A DNA stretch of 48,614 nucleotides, from NCBI GenBank assembly GCA_030667965.1, contig DAOUUW010000004.1, positions 1-48,614 of the forward strand. Direction: 5' to 3'. A program made the position numbers and the translations under genes. A model generated the notes under the pieces. That model saw nothing but the letters and a program-made list of their open reading frames with translations, was not told where the DNA came from and searched no databases. Source of the DNA: Deltaproteobacteria bacterium. Lineage in GTDB: Bacteria; Desulfobacterota; Desulfobulbia; Desulfobulbales; SURF-16. Positions 18,060 to 26,585 of this stretch are shown one piece after another; positions within the stretch are counted from its first letter, which is position 1; every line of letters begins with the position of its first letter.

Positions 18060-19019
18060 ATGGAACTTTCCTCAAACTCTATGAAATATCTCTTTGGACC
18101 AGTCAACTCCAGACGTCTTGGCCTTTCCCTAGGAATCGATCTTCTCCCTGAAAAAATATGCAACTACAACTGCATTTATTGCGAAGTCGGTCCAAAAAAT
18201 ATTTTCACCTGCGAGAGAAAAGAATATACTCCAACTACGGAGATTATTGCTGAAATAGATTCCTTTCAGGCGGCCGGCAAACGCAAGCCCATTGACATTT
18301 TCACCATTACGGCAAGTGGAGAACCAACACTGCACAGCGGTCTTGGCAAAATAATAGGGTATCTTAAAAAACAATTAATGTTGCCTGTTGCCGTTCTCAC
18401 CAACGGCTCCCTTCTCTTTGACCCGCAGGTGAGGCAGGATTTACTGGAAGCCGACATTGTCATTCCCTCTCTTGACGCGGCTCAAGAAAGGAGCTTCCGC
18501 AAGATTAACAGACCGGTCCAAGGGTGCCCCGGTCCGGAAGAAATTATAAACGGGCTTTCAGCCTTTTCCGATGAGTTTCAAGGGAGCTTATGGCTTGAAA
18601 TCTTACTGGCTAAAGGCATCAACGACAGCGCGGCCGACATTGAAGCTTTAAAAAATGCCGCCGCACGTATAAACCCGGAAAAAATTCAGTTAAATACGGT
18701 TGTCAGGCCTCCTGTTGAACGTTACGCCTTTCCCTTAACGGAAAACGAGTTGCGGGAAATCAGCAGGGAGTTTCCGGGAACCGTGGAAATCATAGCGGAT
18801 TTCGACAAAAAGAAGAGAGAAGATGTCGGATCTGCGGAAAGAACAGAAATTGTAGAAATGCTGCAAAGAAGACCATGCACCGAAAACGATATTTGCCAGG
18901 CCTTAAACCTTGACCAAATATCAACCGCTCAGCTCTTAAGTAAACTGGCACAAAGCGGAGTCATCACCAAAGTGGCGCATGGAGGCAAAAGCTATTACCA
19001 GACATCGCAAACCGCATAA
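18060..19019 (+). CDS. Radical SAM protein with C-terminal winged helix (COG0731-like)
   Basis: A 319-residue radical SAM protein. CNYNCIYC near residues 37-44 is the CX3CX2C motif binding the 4Fe-4S cluster; ITASGEPTLHSG and NGSLL fit the SAM-binding part of the barrel. The N-terminal KYLFGPVNSRRLGLSLGIDLLP is typical of the family that includes Tyw1-related proteins of unknown role in bacteria. A C-terminal segment (residues about 260-315, RTEIVEMLQRRPCTENDICQALNLDQISTAQLLSKLAQSGVI) looks like a winged helix-turn-helix. A start at the in-frame ATG 18081 is also possible. The reaction is not assigned. It lies 44 bases before the RNase gene and may be cotranscribed with it. Confidence 0.85.
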   Translation: MELSSNSMKYLFGPVNSRRLGLSLGIDLLPEKICNYNCIYCEVGPKNIFTCERKEYTPTTEIIAEIDSFQAAGKRKPIDIFTITASGEPTLHSGLGKIIGYLKKQLMLPVAVLTNGSLLFDPQVRQDLLEADIVIPSLDAAQERSFRKINRPVQGCPGPEEIINGLSAFSDEFQGSLWLEILLAKGINDSAADIEALKNAAARINPEKIQLNTVVRPPVERYAFPLTENELREISREFPGTVEIIADFDKKKREDVGSAERTEIVEMLQRRPCTENDICQALNLDQISTAQLLSKLAQSGVITKVAHGGKSYYQTSQTA

Positions 19020-19063
19020 ACAGTAAACTCCATGCTGTTTATGCAGTTTGCCTAAGGAAAAAC

Positions 19064-20824
19064 ATGAACGAAGAAAAAACACCGGAAACAACCCAGGAAG
19101 AAACATCGGACAAGCCGAAAACCCCTCAGAAAGAGGAAAAACAAACCACTGAAACAGTTACAGCCGAGATAAAATCCGACACCGTAATTGCAACTGAGGC
19201 GGAGGGTCAAAAAGCGAAAGCACCACCAAAATCAAAACCCCGCCCCAGGAAAGCTCCGGCAAAAAAAGCAGCAAAGCCTAAAGTACAAGCATCCCAGGAA
19301 AACGAAACCAAGGAAACCGAGGAAACCACCGCATCCCTGAAACTACTTATTAACTCGGATGAACCGGAGGAGGCCCGTATTGCCTTGATTGAAAACGGCA
19401 AGCTGGACTCTTTCCACCTGGAAACCGTGTCCCGGGCCCAGACCAAAGGAAATATCTATAAAGGAATCATTACCGCCATTGAACCTAACCTGCAGGCCGT
19501 TTTTGTTGACATGGGTATTGAGAAAAACGGCTTCCTCCCCTTTGGTGATATTCATCCGGAATATTACTGCAAGGATGTTCCCCCTTCCACCCACTGGAAA
19601 GATCTGAAAATTCAGGAGGTCATCAGAAAAGGGCAGGTGGTGCTGGTTGAGGTGGTCAAGGAAGCCACCGGCAATAAAGGCGCAAGTATTACAACCTATC
19701 TGTCCATGCCGGGGCGCTATGTGGTGCTCATGCCCGGCAGTGACAGCCATGGCATCTCCAGGAAAATCGAAGATGAAAAACTACGCAGCACACTTCGCGA
19801 AATTGTCGTTGCGGCAAAGCTCCCTGAAGAAATCGGCTATATTGTCCGAACAGCCAGCAAAGATGTGACCAAAACAGCGATGCACAACGACATTCGCTAT
19901 CAGCTCAACCTGTGGAAGGAAATAAAAAAACAGGGACAGACCGTAGATGCACCCGCACTGATCTACAAAGAGCAGGATGTCACTTCCCGTTTTCTCAGAG
20001 ATCATTTCACCACGGATATCCAGGAAATTCTTGTTGACAATCAGAATACCTACGATCAGGTTGTTAACTTTCTGTCCCTGATTCCGGCGCGCCAGCGCAA
20101 GGCAAAGGTCAAACTCCACAAAGGAGCAAGACCCATATTCAACCTGTACCAGATCGAAGAACAGATAGAACAGATTTACCAGCCATCAGTCACCCTTCCC
20201 TCCGGCGGCTCCATTGTCATCAACCCCACGGAAGCCCTGGTAGCCATTGACGTGAACTCCGGCCGCACCTCGAAAGATAAAAACTTTAACGAGACAATTT
20301 TTCTGGCCAATATGGAGGCCGCAGAAGAGCTTGCCAGGCAACTTCGTCTGCGGGATCTTGGTGGGCTCATCGTGGTTGACTTCATTGATATGCGGGACAA
20401 AAAGCATATCCGGGAGGTGGAAAAAAAGGTAAAGACCTGTATGAAAAATGATAAGGCCAAGGTGGACATGAGTCGTATTTCAAAATTCGGTCTTCTGCAG
20501 ATTTCCCGCCAGCGCCTTGGGCCTCCGGTGCAGAAAGGCAGCTATGTTGCCTGTGACCACTGCCAGGGACTGGGCATGATTCGCTCGGTGGAAACCATGG
20601 CCGTGGCACAACTTCGCCACATCCATACAGGGGCAATCAAGAAAACGACAAACAGGATCACCTGCCATTTCCCACTCGCCGTTGCCCAGTACATGCTCAA
20701 CCAGAAAAGGACAGACTTGCTCGATCTGGAAAATAAATACAATGTGACCATTCATATCAATGCAGACCCTGACATGAATCCCACCCAGTCAAAAATTGAA
20801 CTCCATAAGGATGTGGAAGAGTAA
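19064..20824 (+). CDS. Ribonuclease E/G family endoribonuclease
   Basis: A 586-residue single-strand-specific endoribonuclease of the RNase E/G family, acting in rRNA maturation and mRNA decay. Residues 1-about 95 are a low-complexity Lys/Glu/Pro/Ala extension (PKSKPRPRKAPAKKAAKPK), unusual compared with classic RNase G. An S1 RNA-binding domain follows (NIYKGIITAIEPNLQAVFVDMG), then the DNase I-like core with acidic residues in VAIDVNSGRTSKDKN and GGLIVVDFIDMRDKKH, and the zinc-link CDHCQGLG. There is no long C-terminal degradosome scaffold, so the N-terminal extension is the only disordered part. AAGGA precedes the ATG. A perfect hairpin overlaps its stop codon. Confidence 0.93.
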   Translation: MNEEKTPETTQEETSDKPKTPQKEEKQTTETVTAEIKSDTVIATEAEGQKAKAPPKSKPRPRKAPAKKAAKPKVQASQENETKETEETTASLKLLINSDEPEEARIALIENGKLDSFHLETVSRAQTKGNIYKGIITAIEPNLQAVFVDMGIEKNGFLPFGDIHPEYYCKDVPPSTHWKDLKIQEVIRKGQVVLVEVVKEATGNKGASITTYLSMPGRYVVLMPGSDSHGISRKIEDEKLRSTLREIVVAAKLPEEIGYIVRTASKDVTKTAMHNDIRYQLNLWKEIKKQGQTVDAPALIYKEQDVTSRFLRDHFTTDIQEILVDNQNTYDQVVNFLSLIPARQRKAKVKLHKGARPIFNLYQIEEQIEQIYQPSVTLPSGGSIVINPTEALVAIDVNSGRTSKDKNFNETIFLANMEAAEELARQLRLRDLGGLIVVDFIDMRDKKHIREVEKKVKTCMKNDKAKVDMSRISKFGLLQISRQRLGPPVQKGSYVACDHCQGLGMIRSVETMAVAQLRHIHTGAIKKTTNRITCHFPLAVAQYMLNQKRTDLLDLENKYNVTIHINADPDMNPTQSKIELHKDVEE

Positions 20825-20865
20825 TATCTTTTCAATGCGACAATTTGCCGCATTGAAAAGATATT
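20823..20865. terminator. Perfect 17-bp hairpin at the RNase E/G stop codon
   Basis: AATATCTTTTCAATGCG at 20823-20839 and its exact complement at 20849-20865 enclose a nine-base loop. The left arm starts within the stop codon. There is no T run after it, so it may be a 3'-end stabiliser or processing site rather than a classic intrinsic terminator. Confidence 0.6.
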
Positions 20866-20977
20866 CAATTAGGATTATTGAAATGAAAACATATTGATGG
20901 AGTTGAAATTACAAGATAGGTCTTAAAAAGGGCAAAAAATGCGCTTAAGTAAGATGCCGGGTTTCCTTGTTCATTTC

Positions 20978-20998
20978 AAGGCGACTCGCCTTTTTTTT
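20978..20998 (+). terminator. Intrinsic terminator before the cytochrome gene
   Basis: AAGGCG at 20978-20983 pairs with CGCCTT at 20987-20992 around ACT, followed by a run of Ts to 20998. It would end transcripts from the RNase gene and separate them from the cytochrome gene. Confidence 0.75.
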
Positions 20999-21073
20999 GG
21001 ATAGCGCCAAGCTCGCGGTCTATCGCTTCATAATCCTGAGAAAAATAACAGATTGTTTGCATAATATAAACTG

Positions 21074-22207
21074 ATGAAAGACCTTCCCTCCTCTATAGCG
21101 CAAATATTCGGCATGTCCTGCCTTGCCTTTTCCCTGACTCTTGCAGGCGCATCAGATGTGAACGCAAAAGTAAGCGGCACATGCGGTACCTGCCACACCA
21201 TGCATAACTCCCAGGACAACCAAACAGTGGCGCAAAGCGGCGAAGGGGCCGGATGGAATGGAGATGATGGGACCTTCAATGATGGAACCTCCCAGAATCC
21301 GCTGGGCAACCTGCTTGTGTCCGACTGCGTAGGCTGCCACTCTGCAACCACGGATAACACTATCATAGACCTTGGCGGCAACAGGATTCCCATTGTCTTC
21401 AACACCAACGGGTATCCCCCCGAACCATTGGCAGGTGGAAACTTTTATCACGTTGCCCAGGGCGGCAATGAAAATGATGTTTACGGCCACAATGTCTACG
21501 GCATTTCAGGGATCGACCAGAACCTTTCAGCGGCACCGGGAAATAACCAATGTTCCGGCAAAAATACTGCCTGCCACTCCACCCTTGCCGTGCCACCCCA
21601 AAGCGACAACGACTTCCGTGGAGGCTGTCAGGGTTGCCACTATTACGTCTATCACCATGAAGACAACATAAACTATCGTTTCCTCAATTCACATAATGCC
21701 AAAAAGGGAGATTTTACAGGTAGCGGAAGCACCTATGTGACAGGCATAGAAGAGCCGGACTGGGAACAGGCCAATGACCCGACCAAGCATAATTTCTACA
21801 AAGGGGTAAACAGTCCGGGGGAAAGTCTCGGTACTTCCCACAGCATCTCAAGTTACTGCGGCGGATGTCACAGGGATTTCCATGTAAACGGAGCTAACGG
21901 GATAGGAGACGCCAGTGCCTGGCTGCGCCATCCGACAGACATCGCTTTACCTATTACAGGGGAATACGCCGCTTATAACCCGGAAACAAGTGCCGGCTAC
22001 AGCATGGAAGCCCCGGTAGCCTGGATCGATCCGGCTCTGCCAAACAGAGAGGAGGCCATTGTCATGTGTCTATCCTGCCACCGGGTCCATGGCTCGGAGC
22101 ACCCGGACATCTTGCGCTGGAATTATGACAATATGCTGACTGGAGAAGCAGATGATGACTACAAAGACACAGGTTGTTTTGTCTGTCATACCACCAAGGA
22201 CGAATAA
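21074..22207 (+). CDS. Secreted multiheme cytochrome c (six CXXCH plus one CX6CH)
   Basis: A 377-residue protein with an N-terminal export signal (MSCLAFSLTLAGASDVNA) and six CXXCH heme sites at C37, C85, C185, C262, C332 and C368, plus a probable seventh of the rare form CX6CH at C160-H168 (CSGKNTACH). Many extra His residues could serve as distal ligands. The last part, MCLSCHRVHGSEHP...RWNYDNMLTG...GCFVCHTTK, resembles the conserved end of extracellular or periplasmic cytochromes from Desulfuromonadia and Desulfobacterota. A role in extracellular or periplasmic electron transfer is inferred. It has no strong ribosome-binding site. Its 3' end is eight bases from that of the convergent gspG gene. 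Confidence 0.88.
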   Translation: MKDLPSSIAQIFGMSCLAFSLTLAGASDVNAKVSGTCGTCHTMHNSQDNQTVAQSGEGAGWNGDDGTFNDGTSQNPLGNLLVSDCVGCHSATTDNTIIDLGGNRIPIVFNTNGYPPEPLAGGNFYHVAQGGNENDVYGHNVYGISGIDQNLSAAPGNNQCSGKNTACHSTLAVPPQSDNDFRGGCQGCHYYVYHHEDNINYRFLNSHNAKKGDFTGSGSTYVTGIEEPDWEQANDPTKHNFYKGVNSPGESLGTSHSISSYCGGCHRDFHVNGANGIGDASAWLRHPTDIALPITGEYAAYNPETSAGYSMEAPVAWIDPALPNREEAIVMCLSCHRVHGSEHPDILRWNYDNMLTGEADDDYKDTGCFVCHTTKDE

Positions 22208-22215
22208 AACGCCCT

Positions 22216-22671
22216 CTATTCCCAGCTGACCACGTCGGCATCTTCCTTCTCACCGCCCTCCCTGTTATCAGCACCCAGAGAGTAAATATCTATTTCACCG
22301 TGCTCTCCCGGGTTTACATAATAATAGGAGTTATCCCAGGGGTCGGCAGGAATTCCTTTTTTCAAATAGGGCCCGTCCCATTTCTCTTCTCCCGGATTCA
22401 CCACCAAAGACTCTAATCCATCAGCCTGTGATGGATAATGTCCCACATCAAGACGATAGGCATCCAGAGAGGCCATCAGCATGCCGATCTGAGTTCTGGC
22501 TGCATTCTGCTTGGCAGTACCAAGTTTTTTAAACATGGCAGGACCCACCAGTGAAGCAAGAAGTCCCAGAATGACCATAACAATCATCAACTCCATTAAG
22601 GAAAAACCGCGTTGATTCGCCAGTTTTCCCATAATTTTTTTAATCGTTCTGCTGCCTTTCTTTTCTTCCAC
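22216..22671 (-). CDS. gspG: GspG-type major pseudopilin
   Basis: A 151-residue type II secretion pseudopilin or related pilin-like protein. A short charged leader ends at G22, and prepilin peptidase would cut before F23 in RGFSLMELMIVMVILGLLASLV, with Glu at mature position 5. The C-terminal domain has the family pattern YPSQADGLESLV, WDGPYLKKGIPADPWDNSYYY and YSLGADNREGGE, which includes the calcium-binding loop region. The GTG start at 22671 follows GGAGGATA. It stands alone with no other secretion genes nearby, which is unusual; the rest of the system must be elsewhere. It might serve a pseudopilus-like filament with the neighbouring cytochrome, but that is speculation. Confidence 0.92.
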   Translation of the reverse strand: MEEKKGSRTIKKIMGKLANQRGFSLMELMIVMVILGLLASLVGPAMFKKLGTAKQNAARTQIGMLMASLDAYRLDVGHYPSQADGLESLVVNPGEEKWDGPYLKKGIPADPWDNSYYYVNPGEHGEIDIYSLGADNREGGEKEDADVVSWE

Positions 22672-22709
22672 ACTATCCTCCAGCTTTGATAAATAAGCAC
22701 AATTTGATT

Positions 22710-22855
22710 ATCTTAAACTCAATGCCATTAACTTAAGCTATCAATTTATTTTTCCCCTCACCTAAATCCTCCCGGAGTCTCTCTCCGGTCGCTTACCTCC
22801 CAAAGGGGCGAGGACTTTAAAGGATGGCTTAAGTTAATGACATTGATCTTAAACT
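22710..22855. mobile_element. MITE-like inverted-repeat element with 10-bp flanking direct repeats
   Basis: Twenty-four-base inverted arms (22719-22742 and 22823-22846, two mismatches) enclose about 80 bases, and ATCTTAAACT occurs directly repeated at 22710-22719 and 22846-22855. That is the structure left by insertion of a small non-autonomous element with target-site duplication. Inside lies a copy of the dispersed CGGAGTCT...TCGCTTACC motif (22773-22800). It is noncoding and sits upstream of gspG. Confidence 0.6.
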
Positions 22856-22925
22856 TGTAATTTCTGTAAAACATCCTACCTGACAGTCACTATTTTTTCC
22901 AGTTTGATTTATCTTCAATACCACC

Positions 22926-23996
22926 TTATTTACTTCTCTGAAAACGACGCACTGCCCTGTTGTGTTCCTGAAACGTTGTGGAAAAATAATGACGTCCATC
23001 TTTCTTTGCGACAAAATATAAATAACCAACATCAGCCGGACGAAGCACGGCTTCAATGGCTGGGCGACCAGGGTTGGCAATGGGCCCTGCCGGTAAGCCC
23101 TTCAAGGTGTATGTGTTATAGGGCGATGGTGTTTTCAGGTCTTTCCGGGTCAAGTTACCGTTAAAATCTGCTATTCCATATATGACGGTCGGATCAGCCT
23201 GAAGTTTCATATTTTTTTTTAAACGATTAAGAAAAACTGCTGCCACCAAGGGACGCTCATCAGCTATGCCTGTTTCCTTTTCAACAATAGACGCCAGAAT
23301 AATAACCTGATGGTAAGACAATGAACCTGCCCCGGGAAAGGATAATGCCTGGTTCGCCGCAATATCAGAAAAAACCTGCTGAAACCGACGAACCATCATT
23401 GCAAGAACGTCATCCAGCGATTGCTGCCTGCTGACAAAATAGGTGTCAGGAAAGAGATACCCCTCCAGAGAAGCAACAGAAAGTCCGAAGGAATCAATAA
23501 ATTCACGATCATTCACCAGACGCAAGAATTCACGCCGGTCAAAATCGAAATCATGGGCCAGCACATCGGCAATCTGATAAAGATTGGATCCTTCAGGAAT
23601 GGACAGGGACCGGTAAAGGATCTCCCCTTCCGTCAGCTTTGCAATAACTTCTTTATGGGAAAGGCCCGGGGAAAAGACATACTCCCCGGCCTGCAAACGA
23701 CCGGAGGCACCAAGAATCCTGGCAAGAATCTCAAAACGGATGTCAGCCACAATAACGTCATGATCAGCCAGTAATTGTTGTATTGCTGAAAAACCGCTGC
23801 CGGAAGGTATATAGACAACGGCATCTGTTTTTCTAGAAGGAGAAGCTCCCCCGTAAGACAACACCCACAGGACAAAGATGATCGCCACAAAAAAAACGGC
23901 AAGAGAGGCAAAGAGCCATTTTTTCAAAGAACTCCGCCCCTTGCCTAATTCATCCGGCCCGCCGCCGGGAACCGGATGTGCTGAGTGCCTGTTCAA
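22926..23996 (-). CDS. mltG: Endolytic murein transglycosylase MltG
   Basis: A 356-residue MltG (YceG-like) protein, an inner-membrane enzyme that cuts nascent glycan strands and so helps set strand length. One membrane segment (KKWLFASLAVFFVAIIFVLWVLSY) is near residue 30, followed by a LysM-like region (IPSGSGFSAIQQLLADH) and the catalytic domain with the active-site Glu in ASIVEKETGIADERPLVAAVFLNRL and YNTYTLKGLPAGPIANPG. The gene overlaps the end of lon by four bases (TTGA), with TTG as the apparent start; a later TTG just before KKW, preceded by AAGGGG, is an alternative. No thymidylate kinase or holB gene, its common partners, follows. Confidence 0.93.
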   Translation of the reverse strand: MNRHSAHPVPGGGPDELGKGRSSLKKWLFASLAVFFVAIIFVLWVLSYGGASPSRKTDAVVYIPSGSGFSAIQQLLADHDVIVADIRFEILARILGASGRLQAGEYVFSPGLSHKEVIAKLTEGEILYRSLSIPEGSNLYQIADVLAHDFDFDRREFLRLVNDREFIDSFGLSVASLEGYLFPDTYFVSRQQSLDDVLAMMVRRFQQVFSDIAANQALSFPGAGSLSYHQVIILASIVEKETGIADERPLVAAVFLNRLKKNMKLQADPTVIYGIADFNGNLTRKDLKTPSPYNTYTLKGLPAGPIANPGRPAIEAVLRPADVGYLYFVAKKDGRHYFSTTFQEHNRAVRRFQRSK

Positions 23997-26362
23997 AAAG
24001 CTTTATTAAGAAGCTGATCAACATTTTTCACCGGCACAAAAGTAATCTGATCCCGCAAATCTTTTGGAATCTCTACAAGATCCTTCATATTCTGGGCCGG
24101 AATGAGAACCATTTTTATATTGGCGCGCAGAGCAGCCAGTGCCTTTTCCTTCAGGCCACCGATGGGCAAAACCCTGCCCCGCAAGGTTATCTCACCGGTC
24201 ATGGCTACATCTTTACGTACCTTTTTCCCGGTCAGGGCCGAGCAAAGGGCCGATACAATGGTAACACCGGCGGAAGGTCCGTCTTTTGGGATGGCGCCGG
24301 CAGGAACATGGACATGGACATCAATATCATCAAAATAATTTTCATCCATGCCCATTTTCTTCAGGCGAGACCGGCAAATCGTCATGGCAGCCTGGGCCGA
24401 TTCCTTCATAACATCGCCAAGCTGACCGGTGAGCGTCAAACCACCCTTGCCTTTCAGCAGGGACACTTCGATATAGAGAATTTCTCCGCCCACCTCGGTC
24501 CAGGCAAGGCCGGTGGCAAGGCCAGGCTGATCAATGGTGTCAATCTCGTCCTCCGGACTAAAAAAAGCAGGGCCGAGATACTTATTGATCGTACGCCCGG
24601 TGATTGAATAAGGTCCTTTGCCGCCTTCGGCTACACGTCGGGCCACCTTGCGGCACACCTTGCCGATCTCCCTTTCCAGATTCCTCAACCCTGCTTCCTT
24701 GGTATAGTGACTGATGATAAGGGAAAGAGTCTCATCAGTAAGCTTGATATATTTTTCCTCGATACCATTCTCATGGATCTGGCGAGGCAGAAGGTAACGT
24801 CTGGCAATAACCACCTTTTCCTCCAGGGTATAGCCCGAAAGACGGATAACTTCCATACGGTCAAGAAGCGGGTCCGGAATGGTGTCAGTCATATTGGCCG
24901 TGGTGATGAACATCACCTTGGACAGATCAAAGGGCTGATTGAGATAGTGATCGGAAAACTCAAAATTCTGCTCCGGATCAAGCACCTCAAGCAGAGCGGA
25001 TGAAGGATCGCCCCGGTAATCAGAGCCCACCTTGTCAATCTCATCCATCATAAAAACAGGGTTGTTGACCCCTACTGTTTTCAAACCCTGAATGATACGA
25101 CCGGGCATGGCGCCGATATAGGTGCGCCGATGACCGCGAATCTCCGCTTCATCGCGCATGCCGCCGAGGGAGAGACGATGGAACTTGCGGCCCATGGCCC
25201 GGGCAACAGATTTACCCAGAGAGGTCTTGCCAACCCCGGGAGGACCGACAAAACAGAGAATGGGCCCTTTAGTTGTTTTATTAAGTTTGCGAACGGCCAG
25301 ATATTCCAGAATGCGCTCTTTAATTTTTTCCAAACCATGATGGTCTTCATCAAGAACCTGAAGGGCTATTTTTAAATCAATCCGGTCTTTAGTAGCCTTG
25401 CGCCAGGGAACATCAAGCATCCAGTCAAGATAGGTGCGAACGATGGTTGCCTCGGAAGAATCGGGATGCATCATATCCAGCCGTTTCAACTGCTTTAAAC
25501 TTTCTTTTTTTACATCAGCGGGCATGCGGGCCTTTTCTATATTTTGCCGCAGCTCTTCAATTTCCTCTGTTTTGTCATCAATATCCCCCAGCTCTTTTTT
25601 CAGGGCATGGAGCTGTTCCCTTAAAAAATACTCCCGCTGGGTCTTACCCATTTCCTCCTTGGCATCCGATTGGATCTTGGCCTGCATGGTGGAAACTTCA
25701 TGCTCCTTGTGCAGGAAATCGGCAACTTTTTTCAAACGGTCAACCGGATCAATTGTCTCAAGAACCTGCTGGGCTTCCGATGTTTTCAGCCTCAGATTGG
25801 ACACAATAAGATCAGCCAGCCGGCCGGGCTCATCAATTTCATTTAAAATCACCATCAATTCGGAGGAAATAACGCCCTTGAGGGACAAAATCTTTTCCGT
25901 CTGCTCCCGCACTGTCCGCATCATGGCTTCGAGTTCAACCGACACTTCAACAGTTTCCTCATCGGAGAAGAGCTCGATCCGCGCTTCAAAATGAGGAACT
26001 TCGCGTACAACTTCTCGTACATGCGCCTTGTGAAGGGCCTGCACAAGCACCTTGAGCCTGCCATCCGGCAGTTTCAAAGTTCTCATAATCATACAGACCA
26101 TGCCCACTTTGTACATGTCGTCCGGCCCCGGCTCATCAATAGTCGAGTCTTTCTGGGTAACAAGCATCAACAGTTTGTCAGCGGAAAGGGATTCCTGTAT
26201 GGCATTCACCGATGCGGGCCTTCCTACAAAAAGCGGGATTATCATATAATTAAAGATAACCACATCCCGAACGGCCATCATAGGCAGCACTTCAGGAATT
26301 TCCGGCTCATCAATATCTGCTAAGTCATCTTTGTCAGGGAAGATGAGATCATCACTTTGCAC
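23993..26362 (-). CDS. lon: ATP-dependent protease La (Lon)
   Basis: A 789-residue Lon protease of the LonA type. Domains in order: N-terminal substrate-binding LAN domain (LPMMAVRDVVIFNYMIIPLFVGR), coiled-coil helical region, AAA+ module with Walker A GPPGVGKTSLGKS and Walker B VFMMDEIDK, and the C-terminal serine protease domain with catalytic Ser in PKDGPSAGVTI and Lys in GGLKEKALAA. The start is placed at GTG 26362 because GGAGG lies six bases upstream; a longer frame from 26446 would add a non-family leader. Lon degrades misfolded and regulatory proteins in the cytoplasm. mltG overlaps its stop. Confidence 0.96.
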   Translation of the reverse strand: MQSDDLIFPDKDDLADIDEPEIPEVLPMMAVRDVVIFNYMIIPLFVGRPASVNAIQESLSADKLLMLVTQKDSTIDEPGPDDMYKVGMVCMIMRTLKLPDGRLKVLVQALHKAHVREVVREVPHFEARIELFSDEETVEVSVELEAMMRTVREQTEKILSLKGVISSELMVILNEIDEPGRLADLIVSNLRLKTSEAQQVLETIDPVDRLKKVADFLHKEHEVSTMQAKIQSDAKEEMGKTQREYFLREQLHALKKELGDIDDKTEEIEELRQNIEKARMPADVKKESLKQLKRLDMMHPDSSEATIVRTYLDWMLDVPWRKATKDRIDLKIALQVLDEDHHGLEKIKERILEYLAVRKLNKTTKGPILCFVGPPGVGKTSLGKSVARAMGRKFHRLSLGGMRDEAEIRGHRRTYIGAMPGRIIQGLKTVGVNNPVFMMDEIDKVGSDYRGDPSSALLEVLDPEQNFEFSDHYLNQPFDLSKVMFITTANMTDTIPDPLLDRMEVIRLSGYTLEEKVVIARRYLLPRQIHENGIEEKYIKLTDETLSLIISHYTKEAGLRNLEREIGKVCRKVARRVAEGGKGPYSITGRTINKYLGPAFFSPEDEIDTIDQPGLATGLAWTEVGGEILYIEVSLLKGKGGLTLTGQLGDVMKESAQAAMTICRSRLKKMGMDENYFDDIDVHVHVPAGAIPKDGPSAGVTIVSALCSALTGKKVRKDVAMTGEITLRGRVLPIGGLKEKALAALRANIKMVLIPAQNMKDLVEIPKDLRDQITFVPVKNVDQLLNKAF

Positions 26363-26445
26363 AGGGAACCTCCAGATTATATTTCTGACCTTTAACAAAA
26401 CGTGTAATACTTTTGCAGGCCGTAACAGCTGATTTAAGTTGATCA

Positions 26446-26474
26446 AAACTAAACATTGCGTCCCCTTAAGTCAA
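26446..26474 (-). promoter_or_regulatory. Candidate lon promoter
   Basis: On the minus strand TTGACT (26469-26474) and TAGTTT (26446-26451) are separated by exactly 17 bases, about 84 bases upstream of the lon GTG. The -10 is a poor match, so the call is tentative. No heat-shock CIRCE element was seen. Confidence 0.3.
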
Positions 26475-26585
26475 GGGAAGACAGTAGTCCGACTTCTTTT
26501 TCAAGCAAATTTTGTTGAAGTAAAAAACATTTTGCTCCATAGTGGGCGAATAAACCACACACACACAATTGCGGAGAAGACAATC

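Noticed and set aside
26363-26446. Longer N-terminus of Lon
   Set aside because: GTG 26362 has a GGAGG site six bases upstream and the extra 28 residues are not typical of Lon.
26439-26585. Longer start for the beta-helix protein
   Set aside because: The added residues do not resemble the family and would overlap the lon promoter region; ATG 26586 has GGAGAAGA upstream.
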